A stretch of 64,000 nucleotides of DNA from SIG603 sp964370775. Lineage in GTDB: Bacteria; Bacillota; Clostridia; Oscillospirales; Acutalibacteraceae. The notes below the pieces were generated by a model that was not told the DNA's origin, ran no database searches, and worked only from the letters and a program-made list of their open reading frames with translations. Below are positions 50,455 to 58,160 of the stretch, in pieces; position 1 is the stretch's first letter, and every line of letters begins with the position of its first letter. The position numbers and the translations under genes are program-made. Location of the stretch: the NCBI GenBank assembly GCA_964370775.1, contig CAYJKT010000018.1, positions 1 through 64,000 on the forward strand, given 5' to 3'.

Positions 50455-52242
50455 CTATTCTGTTATCACAAAAATCTCAAAATCGTCCTCTTTACCTTTT
50501 AATTTGATATTCTTGTTCAGTTTTTCATAATTTATTTTTCCATTGATTTGCATAGCAATATATTTATCTATGTAAATATGTCCACCAGGTGCAACATTTT
50601 CTAACCTTGCAGCAGTGTTCACAGTGTCACCAATTACTGTATAATCCATTCTTGTGTTACAACCTATATTTCCAACAACTGCTGGGCCAAAAGTAATACC
50701 TATGCCTACATCTATATCATATCCATATTCTTTTTTTACCATTTCTGATATCTGCTTGCTTTTTTGGGTTATGTCTAACCCTGCTTTAACTGCCATGTAT
50801 GCACTATCTTCATTGCTTATAGGCGCGCCCCAAAAAGCCATAGTGCAGTCCCCTATATATTTATCCAATGTTCCGTTATTGTCAAAAATACACGCACTAC
50901 ACACAGACAAATATTTGTTGATAATACCCACTACAGTTTCAGGAGGTAATTTTGCCGACAACGCTGTAAAGCCTCGTATATCAGCAAACAACACTGCTAC
51001 ATCAGCTAATTTGCCACCAAGACCTAAATCTTTATTCTCGTCTTTCATTATCTCTTTTACAATTTCAGGCGCTACATATCTCTCAAATGTACGTGCCATT
51101 CTGTTTCTATCTAGCAAAGCTACTGTATAGTTGAGACCTGTGCACAAAACAAATGAAATAGCTATAAATATAGGTACATAAATAACATATAAAACATATC
51201 CAATATTATACATAGTTATACACAGCAAAACCCATGCAGTGCATATAACCAATAAATATATTAGATTGTAAATAAACCTTTCTCTTACAAAAAACACTAT
51301 TGAAACAATTGTTAGAAGTATAACTATTGCTATTTCTGCTGTAGTTGTTATCTCATATTTCATGTCACCTGTCAACAGTGCAGATATTGCATTTGCTTGA
51401 TACTCTACACCAAACATTTTTTCTGTAGACGAAATTGGCGTATCATAATCATCTTGCAAACCTGGCGAATATGGACCAATAAGGACAATTTTATCCTTAA
51501 AATAATCAGAACTCACGGTTCCATTTACCAAATCTGCAACAGAAACTCCGTCGTAATATGCTCCCGGAGTAGCTTGCTGTGCAACATACCAGTGCCAGTT
51601 TATGTCGGTTGGTGGCTGTTCTATCTCCCCTATTACCGGATTTATCTCAGCATATTCATTTGCAATAACTTGATTAAATGACGGAATTAACTCTCCGTTA
51701 TCAAGTTCTATGTTCCAAATTGCGTGTCGCAACACGCCGTCAGAATCTTTCATCGCATTAACGTGTCCACTGAGTGAACTTTCATACAATTCACTAAAAG
51801 GAGGATAAAACCCTAATACCTCGTAAGTGTCAACATAAAATTCATCTTCTACATTTTCTACTACTTCTGAACCAAATTCTGCATACGACGAAAAAACTAT
51901 ATTATCGTAGCTTTCACTTAGGTTAATTAGTTTTTCATCGTTTTCGCTCTCAGTTGTAAACAGTACGTCAATTCCAATTACAGCTGGTTTGTTATTCTCG
52001 TCTTGGTTTAAATATGCTATAGCCTCTGCTATAACTTCTCTGCTCCACGGAAATTCGCCAAATTGTGCCAAAGCTTTATCGTCTATTCCAACAATAACAA
52101 TTCTTTCATCTGGCGTACTTGGCCTAACAAACAGTCTATCGGATACCATTCCTGAAAACTGAGATAAAATATTTGAATTAATGGTTAGAATTATCAAGAT
52201 AGTAGTTACTATAATTAATGATATACTTAACTTTTTTTTCAT
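50455..52242 (-). CDS. CHASE2-domain class III adenylate/guanylate cyclase
   Basis: A 595-residue membrane cyclase. One N-terminal helix (residues 5-25), a large extracytoplasmic CHASE2 domain (about 35-295), three membrane helices (about 305-370) and a C-terminal class III cyclase domain (about 405-590). Metal-binding FADIRGFTALS, DKYIGDCTMAFWG and DYTVIGDTVNTAARLE are intact. It should make cAMP or cGMP in response to an external signal. It follows a FecR-domain lipoprotein by six bases; CHASE2 cyclases and FecR proteins often occur together. Confidence 0.9.
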   Translation of the reverse strand: MKKKLSISLIIVTTILIILTINSNILSQFSGMVSDRLFVRPSTPDERIVIVGIDDKALAQFGEFPWSREVIAEAIAYLNQDENNKPAVIGIDVLFTTESENDEKLINLSESYDNIVFSSYAEFGSEVVENVEDEFYVDTYEVLGFYPPFSELYESSLSGHVNAMKDSDGVLRHAIWNIELDNGELIPSFNQVIANEYAEINPVIGEIEQPPTDINWHWYVAQQATPGAYYDGVSVADLVNGTVSSDYFKDKIVLIGPYSPGLQDDYDTPISSTEKMFGVEYQANAISALLTGDMKYEITTTAEIAIVILLTIVSIVFFVRERFIYNLIYLLVICTAWVLLCITMYNIGYVLYVIYVPIFIAISFVLCTGLNYTVALLDRNRMARTFERYVAPEIVKEIMKDENKDLGLGGKLADVAVLFADIRGFTALSAKLPPETVVGIINKYLSVCSACIFDNNGTLDKYIGDCTMAFWGAPISNEDSAYMAVKAGLDITQKSKQISEMVKKEYGYDIDVGIGITFGPAVVGNIGCNTRMDYTVIGDTVNTAARLENVAPGGHIYIDKYIAMQINGKINYEKLNKNIKLKGKEDDFEIFVITE

Positions 52243-52248
52243 ACTTTA

Positions 52249-53361
52249 CTAATCATCATCGTCGTCGTCATCACTGGATAACTCACTTGCGTCATCATCT
52301 ATATCATCATTGTTATCATCATCAGCACTATCATCTACAAATACAGAACTCTCGTAGTTATCGCTGACTACATCGGATGAATTATTAGAGCTTTCTTCAT
52401 AAGTATCATCAATATCGTTATCTACATCATTTTCTTGATACACTTCGCTGCTATCGTCATCGAAATCATCAGTATCATCTAAATCTCTGTCGGTATCGTT
52501 ATCGTCATCAGTGTCTATATCTTCTTCATTATCATCATCGTCATTGTCTTCAATATCATCTTTTTCTGACACATCATCATCGCTATCGTCATCATTGTCA
52601 TCGCTATCGTCATCATTTTCGTCTATATCGTCGTCTGTATCATCATCATCGGCGTAATAAGTAGAAAAATCAACTTGTAAAGTATCTTCAATTTCGTCGT
52701 CTAATTCTTCATCTTCGATTGTTGATAGCACGAATTCGCTATATTCTGTCAAATCTACTTCTGCCACTTCAACAGTAGTTGCTTGAGTTTCACTAGCTGT
52801 AACAACTGCTTTTTCACCAGCATTAAGAGTGTAATTAGAGCTTAAATCTGTGGATAAATCTTCTGCTGATACCGTAACTTTACCAGTAAGCAAATTAATA
52901 ACTGCATTGTCGCCGTCTGTCTCGATGTAACCTGATGTTCCTCTAATGCTAGTAATTGTGGTTGATGTTACAATATTCATGCTCTCATCATCTTCTAAAG
53001 GAGCTGTTACATTAAAAAACATGTTTCCGTGTGTGAGTTCAACTTTTAGGTTTTTTCCGTCCGTAACAATTTCACACTCGCTGTTTTCATCAATTTTAAC
53101 AATTTTTGTCTCGTCTAAATCAAGGTACACAACACTATCTTCGCTTGTTATCACTGAGTAACCACTGTATAACTTCATGTCCTCAGTTATATCAATAACT
53201 TTGTTATCTTCATCATAAATTGTATATGAACCGTCTGTTTTTTCTAGCCTTACTACTGCTGCAACTTGCTCGCTTTCGCAACCTACAAGCACAACAACAA
53301 TAACCGTTAACATTGCAAACAATGCTACAGCCTTAGCTATATTGTGTAAATTTGCTTTCAT
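52249..53361 (-). CDS. FecR-domain lipoprotein with an Asp-rich C-terminal tail
   Basis: A 370-residue lipoprotein. The signal peptide ends in the lipobox LVGC (Cys28). A FecR-like beta domain (residues about 35-200) has the typical VKVELTHGNMFFNV, TITSIRGTSGYIET and LLTGKVTV strands. The remaining 150 residues are extremely acidic, mostly Asp with Glu, Ser and Asn in short runs (D-D-D-D-T-D-D-D-I-D and the like), ending in seven Asp. The tail is probably disordered, extracellular and able to bind calcium or other cations. It lies between a GAF-HD-GYP gene and a CHASE2 cyclase, separated by one and six bases, so the three form an operon. Confidence 0.85.
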   Translation of the reverse strand: MKANLHNIAKAVALFAMLTVIVVVLVGCESEQVAAVVRLEKTDGSYTIYDEDNKVIDITEDMKLYSGYSVITSEDSVVYLDLDETKIVKIDENSECEIVTDGKNLKVELTHGNMFFNVTAPLEDDESMNIVTSTTITSIRGTSGYIETDGDNAVINLLTGKVTVSAEDLSTDLSSNYTLNAGEKAVVTASETQATTVEVAEVDLTEYSEFVLSTIEDEELDDEIEDTLQVDFSTYYADDDDTDDDIDENDDDSDDNDDDSDDDVSEKDDIEDNDDDDNEEDIDTDDDNDTDRDLDDTDDFDDDSSEVYQENDVDNDIDDTYEESSNNSSDVVSDNYESSVFVDDSADDDNNDDIDDDASELSSDDDDDDD

Positions 53362-53362
53362 C

Positions 53363-54796
53363 TTACTCCCATGCTCTGCTTTCTATGAACATGTTCAAAA
53401 TTTCTCCGTCAAGTTTTCCATCATCTACCATATCAGATAAAATGTTTAAAACATTAAATATAGGCATTGCTGGTTTATATGGTCTATTACTTGCAGATAA
53501 TCCTTCGAACACATCTATAATAGTTAATAACCTAATTTCTTTATCAATTTGGTCACCTTTGAGTCCATTTGGATAACCTTTTCCGTCTAAAAACTCATGG
53601 TGTGCCCCTGCCCAACGCGCAACATTGCTATACTCACTACCAAATTTAACATTTGCTAAAATTTCAGAAGTTCTCTTAACGTGAGTTTGCATTTCATCTC
53701 GTTCAGCAATTGTTAAAGTTCCTCTCACAACTTGAAGGCACTCTTTTTCTAGTTCAGTTATCCAAGTTTGTTTGTTTCCGTCTAAATCTATATACTCCAT
53801 ATTTCTAAGTTCTTCAACTAAACTAGATGAATACCCATCGACGTAAGAAATAGTATTAAGTGTGGTCACTAGTTCTGTTGCTTCTTCAAGTTTTTGGATA
53901 GTTTCGGCACTAGGTTTGCCACCTCTTGCTTCCTCTAAAAGTGTTAGGCATTTTATAAGCTCAAACCTAGACATAACTTTCTCAAATTCTCTGCCTAACC
54001 TTGTTTCTTTGTTCATAACTTCTAGAGAAATCGTAAGTTTTCCCACGTCATGCAATAGCACACTCATCAAAAATTCACGTCTTTTTTGTGAGTCAAACTC
54101 CCATTCGTAATCTGATTCATTAAGCCAGTCAATGAATTTTTCGCTAAACGCAACCATATTTTTGGTGTGTGTTACGTTGTAGGAAGTTCTAATATGTATC
54201 GCTGTTGATAAAGCCTCTACCAAAGATTCAAGAGTTAGTCTAATATCGTCTTTGTGCTTTAGATTTATTACACTTACTGCCGCTTGAGAGGCAAGTGCAG
54301 ATACATAAATTTCTAACGATTTGTTAAACGGAACTATCTCACCGTCTTCGTTCAAAGCGTTCATAAGTTGCAAAACGCCAATACGTTCGTCGTGGCTGTC
54401 AACCAGTGGCACAACAAGCATAGAAATTGTCTTGTATCCTGTAATTGCATCATACCTTTTTGGCCCTGCAAAATCAAAACTAGTATTCTCTGTTAAATTT
54501 GGGATATTAATAATCTCATTATTAACAAGAGATTTTGCGCAAATATTAGATTCTACAAGTTCAACAGGTGGCATGGATATATCGCTATAATTACCGCCTT
54601 GATAATTATTTAGAGATTTTGTTATCATGATTTTAAAATCAAGGTGATTATCATTTTTTACATAAATTGTACCTGCATCACAGTTACAAATCTCCATAGC
54701 TGAAGTTAATATATCCTCTAGTAATAAATCTCCATCTTTTTCAGATGATAAAGACAAGCTAGTGTTTAGCAATTTTCCTAGTATTAAATCTTTCAC
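53363..54796 (-). CDS. GAF and HD-GYP domain protein, probable cyclic-dinucleotide phosphodiesterase
   Basis: A 477-residue cytoplasmic protein. A GAF sensor domain (residues about 20-180; CNCDAGTIYVKND, LVVPLVDSHDERIGVLQLMNA) is followed by an HD-GYP domain with LLHDVGK (about 248), a long inserted helical part and AGAHHEFLDGKGYPNGLKGDQI near residue 400. Metal ligands are intact. First gene of the three-gene unit with the FecR lipoprotein and the CHASE2 cyclase; the combination suggests crosstalk between a cyclic mononucleotide and c-di-GMP. Confidence 0.85.
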   Translation of the reverse strand: MKDLILGKLLNTSLSLSSEKDGDLLLEDILTSAMEICNCDAGTIYVKNDNHLDFKIMITKSLNNYQGGNYSDISMPPVELVESNICAKSLVNNEIINIPNLTENTSFDFAGPKRYDAITGYKTISMLVVPLVDSHDERIGVLQLMNALNEDGEIVPFNKSLEIYVSALASQAAVSVINLKHKDDIRLTLESLVEALSTAIHIRTSYNVTHTKNMVAFSEKFIDWLNESDYEWEFDSQKRREFLMSVLLHDVGKLTISLEVMNKETRLGREFEKVMSRFELIKCLTLLEEARGGKPSAETIQKLEEATELVTTLNTISYVDGYSSSLVEELRNMEYIDLDGNKQTWITELEKECLQVVRGTLTIAERDEMQTHVKRTSEILANVKFGSEYSNVARWAGAHHEFLDGKGYPNGLKGDQIDKEIRLLTIIDVFEGLSASNRPYKPAMPIFNVLNILSDMVDDGKLDGEILNMFIESRAWE

Positions 54797-54933
54797 TTGA
54801 ACTCCTCCAAATTGTTACAGTCTATCGACTAGTTATTGTCCTTACATTATAATAATGCATGGGACTCTTATTTTATCGCACAAAATATATATTTTTTTAT
54901 TTATGTTACAATAGATATAAATAAAACAAATTT

Positions 54934-55257
54934 TTATTTATTTTTATCATTGTTTAGCTTTAATTCAGAAAATTCTGATGCTTTTTTATTTGCTTCTTCG
55001 AGTACCATTTTACCTTTTTCAGTTGCAGTATAGTATTTTCTAACTTTGCCGTTTACCTGAACCTTTTCAGACACCAACAGTCCGTCTTTTTCCAAACCAT
55101 GAAAAATCGGATACATAGTACCTGCTGTCATCTCATAACCATGCCTGTTAAGCTCGTCTATCATCCATGAGCCATAAATAGCCTCACACGATGCATGGTG
55201 TAGTATATGAACTTGAATAAAAGCTAAAAAAAGCTTTCTTAGCAATGGTTCTTGCAT
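54934..55257 (-). CDS. PadR family transcriptional regulator
   Basis: A regulator of about 107 residues with the PadR winged helix (LLRKLFLAFIQVHILHH, TAGTMYPIFHGLEKDGLL, YYTATEKGKMVLEEA). The start is ATG 55257 (MQEPLLRKLF), eight bases after AAGGAG; an ATG-less extension upstream is not needed. It lacks the C-terminal dimerisation helix of long PadR proteins. No transporter is adjacent, so the target is unknown; the neighbouring signalling genes are candidates. Confidence 0.82.
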   Translation of the reverse strand: MQEPLLRKLFLAFIQVHILHHASCEAIYGSWMIDELNRHGYEMTAGTMYPIFHGLEKDGLLVSEKVQVNGKVRKYYTATEKGKMVLEEANKKASEFSELKLNNDKNK

Positions 55258-55388
55258 GATTTTCTCCTTGTACACATAATATCTTATTCTTATATTAGCA
55301 TATATCAAAGCTAAAATCAAGAATTTTGTTCATTTATTTTTAACATTTTCTGTATACTAAATATATGTCTATTCAAGTAGCAGAAAGG

Positions 55389-55430
55389 GTTTGTTCGTCT
55401 TAACGAATTTTTCCGTTAAAACGAACAAAC
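55389..55430. repeat. 17-bp inverted repeat (GTTTGTTCGT palindrome)
   Basis: GTTTGTTCGTCTTAACG (55389-55405) and CGTTAAAACGAACAAAC (55414-55430) pair with one mismatch around an eight-base loop. No T-run follows on either strand, so it is not an ordinary terminator. Confidence 0.75.
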
Positions 55431-55440
55431 CAGTGTAGTA

Positions 55441-55514
55441 ACAGGCTTCCATACCTGTCCAAAAATTATCAATTTTCCACCTGTTTTAGGGGAGGGCATG
55501 GAAACCCTCCCCTA
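55441..55514. repeat. REP-C type palindromes
   Basis: ACAGG-N8-CCTGT (55441-55458) and a perfect 10-base repeat TAGGGGAGGG / CCCTCCCCTA (55487-55514). Their loops, CTTCCATA and CATGGAAA, are related in inverse orientation. The GTAGGGG head resembles the REP-A/B elements. Together with 55389-55430 they fill the 55258-55567 gap. Confidence 0.65.
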
Positions 55515-55567
55515 CTTTTGTCCAATTTCACCTTAATGCGACAACCTCAGCATTATACATATTTAAC

Positions 55568-56797
55568 TTACTGAGGTAATTCACATATTGGCTGTGGTTT
55601 GCTGAAGAGATAACCTTGAGAGTAGTTTACATTGTACTCCTCTAATATTTTTTGTATCTCCTCATTTTCAACAAATTCAGCAATAGTTTGTGCCTTAATT
55701 AACTCTGCCATAAAGCAAATTGATCTCAATATAATTAAGTTTTGCTCGGACGTTGCAATTCCTTTGATAATAGTGCCGTCTATTTTAATAAACGCTGGCG
55801 ATAGTGCGATAATTGTTGTGTAGGTAGCGTACCCAGAACCAAAATCATCTACAGAAATCTTACAACCATAACTTCTGATTTTATCTATAAAATCAAACAA
55901 TACTTCGTGTTGATAATTCTCTGTCTCTACAAACTCAATTACAAGATTATTACAATTTGGGTATTTTCCTAATTGTCTATAGAACCAAGTTCTAAAATTT
56001 TCGCTTAGAATATCATAAGCTGAGATATTTAAAGAAAGTTGCTCTTTTCTATCTCTAAATTCTTGCAAACTCTTCTTTATCATCATCTGGCTTAGCCTGT
56101 TATATATTTTGTATTTCTTTGATATATCTAAAAATGCATAAGGAGTATATATTTTGCCGTCTGCATCTGATATTCTCATTAATGCTTCGTATTTATCAAT
56201 TACCCCTGTTTCATTGTTTCTAATACCTTGATAATACGGAATTATTCTGCCAGCTTCCATCGCAAAGTTGATTAAATCTAATACTTCAGCATCCTTTTGA
56301 ATTGTATCTGTAATATCCAAAACATCAGGTGTAATGTTAAAGTTTTCGTTTGTATCTTTAGCCAACAACAAGGATAGCAATGCTCTTTCAATTAACCTAT
56401 CTTCTTGTAAAACTACTGCAAAACGAGATACACCGCTTATTTCAATTTGAGACGAAGCAGCTGATTCAAACTGTGTGTAAAAGTTTTTCATAATAGTTAG
56501 AAATTCTTCTTTACTTATATTATCACTAGCAGTTAAAATAAACCTGTTATAATTGTAAGCGTATAGATAAATTACTTCATCTAAACCAAATTGCTTTAAT
56601 GCAGCTTGAACATTTAACAAAACATCTTTAGCACCTTGATAATATAAATCCTCGCCATACGCAGCAATAGACATATCTGCATTGATAACCTCTGTCATAC
56701 ATAGCTTGTTAAAGCGAAATTTTTTCATATCTTTGTGCATTTTCAGTGTATTTGGCACACCTAAATTTACGTCAATATATATATCATTCGGAATCAT
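55568..56797 (-). CDS. EAL domain cyclic-di-GMP phosphodiesterase
   Basis: A 409-residue cytoplasmic protein. Residues 1 to about 150 look like a degenerate GGDEF-type domain without the GGDEF motif. The EAL domain (about 170-405) has KYEALMRI, the Asn in LSLNISAYD, Glu in LVIEFVETEN, SVDDFGSGYATY, Lys in FIKIDGTIIKG and QGYLFSKP, so the catalytic set appears complete. It should hydrolyse c-di-GMP to pGpG. It lies three bases after the GGDEF gene and is likely co-transcribed with it, a synthase-hydrolase pair. Confidence 0.88.
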   Translation of the reverse strand: MIPNDIYIDVNLGVPNTLKMHKDMKKFRFNKLCMTEVINADMSIAAYGEDLYYQGAKDVLLNVQAALKQFGLDEVIYLYAYNYNRFILTASDNISKEEFLTIMKNFYTQFESAASSQIEISGVSRFAVVLQEDRLIERALLSLLLAKDTNENFNITPDVLDITDTIQKDAEVLDLINFAMEAGRIIPYYQGIRNNETGVIDKYEALMRISDADGKIYTPYAFLDISKKYKIYNRLSQMMIKKSLQEFRDRKEQLSLNISAYDILSENFRTWFYRQLGKYPNCNNLVIEFVETENYQHEVLFDFIDKIRSYGCKISVDDFGSGYATYTTIIALSPAFIKIDGTIIKGIATSEQNLIILRSICFMAELIKAQTIAEFVENEEIQKILEEYNVNYSQGYLFSKPQPICELPQ

Positions 56798-56800
56798 ATC

Positions 56801-58132
56801 TTACACCAGTCCTTTATCTTTCTCTTCCGTTCTCATCGGTATTACTCTAGTAGTTGGCCTTGATAGCTTGCTAGCAATTTTATTGTCATACATCTTTTTG
56901 TCCACTACTTTAAAGAAATCATTATATTGTTCTATTGTTTTCCCCGTAAATTTATCAAACCCTATAGCTAATGAATATTTATATACCATGTTTTTATTCA
57001 CTCTGCTAAGTTGCTTTGTAACTGATAATATCATATCTTTTATTTCATCTTTAGTACAATCAGTTAAAATCGAAACAAATTCATCTCCACCAACACGGAA
57101 TGTTTTTCCATACTTACCAAAAGCTCCGTTTAATGCATAATATGAATTTCTGAGAGCATTGTCACCCTCTGCGTGCCCTAAATTGTCATTAATAATTTTT
57201 AAATTATTCATGTCAGAAATAATGCACCATATTTCCTTTTCATTTTCTTCGTCATGAAACACATCCGCAAGTGTTTCATGGTACGCCTTTGCATTGTATC
57301 CGCCTGTTAAAGAATCATTAAATGAATATTCTAACAGCATGCTTTTCATCTTGTTAGCAACATTTGCTATTCTTCCTACTTCATCTTCGGTGTACAATTC
57401 ATCTGGTATTGCAATTTTCATGTTGCCTGTTTCAGCTATTTCAGACATAGCTCTCTCTAGCTTAATCAAGCTTGAACTCATGCTAACAGCAAAAAATTTT
57501 ATAAAAAATATAACACCTAAAATAATAGCAAGAATAATTACTGCACTGGATATGAGAACTGCAAGCACAAGGTCGTCATTACGGTCAAGCGCTATATTCA
57601 TCAATAGTTCTTCTTGAGCAGCGAATTCATCCATGCTACCAAAAAACTCGGTAGCTATAGGAGTTACATCCTGCAACGCTTTTAGCGCATCTTCATATTT
57701 TCCTCCGCTTATCCAAATATCAGCAGAAAGAATCATGCTTTCTTTGTATACATTTTTTTCTTCAATTATTTTTTCAAACTCTTCTAGTTGATCACCGTAT
57801 AAATGAAGTTTAAAGTTATCCATCTTGGTATCTAAATCATTAAACACAACGATATAATCATCGTAATAATCTTTTTTCACATCTTCATCTACAGCAAACA
57901 GTATATCTCTGCCTAAAACTCTGCAAACATACATATTTCTAACAATATCACTTGCATCTTCTTTATTTCTAACATTTTCTTTAATAATACTTGCAGAAGA
58001 TTCATTTATAATAACAATAAAGTAAAACGAAAATATTCCCATTATAAGTACACTTATTATAACAAATATCTGCAAAGGCAAAAACTTTCTCTTTATAGTT
58101 GCATTATTTAACCAATTAACAAAATTCTTCAT
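56801..58132 (-). CDS. Membrane-bound GGDEF diguanylate cyclase
   Basis: A 443-residue protein with two membrane helices (residues about 18-40 and 190-212) framing a four-helix-bundle sensor of the MCP type (about 45-185). A short HAMP-like linker and a C-terminal GGDEF domain (about 265-425) follow. The motif RVGGDEFVSI is intact, so it should make c-di-GMP. There is no RxxD inhibitory site five residues upstream (the sequence is Y-G-K-T-F). Downstream partner is the EAL gene. Confidence 0.9.
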   Translation of the reverse strand: MKNFVNWLNNATIKRKFLPLQIFVIISVLIMGIFSFYFIVIINESSASIIKENVRNKEDASDIVRNMYVCRVLGRDILFAVDEDVKKDYYDDYIVVFNDLDTKMDNFKLHLYGDQLEEFEKIIEEKNVYKESMILSADIWISGGKYEDALKALQDVTPIATEFFGSMDEFAAQEELLMNIALDRNDDLVLAVLISSAVIILAIILGVIFFIKFFAVSMSSSLIKLERAMSEIAETGNMKIAIPDELYTEDEVGRIANVANKMKSMLLEYSFNDSLTGGYNAKAYHETLADVFHDEENEKEIWCIISDMNNLKIINDNLGHAEGDNALRNSYYALNGAFGKYGKTFRVGGDEFVSILTDCTKDEIKDMILSVTKQLSRVNKNMVYKYSLAIGFDKFTGKTIEQYNDFFKVVDKKMYDNKIASKLSRPTTRVIPMRTEEKDKGLV

Positions 58133-58160
58133 TTATCCATCACCAATTAACATCAAATTA

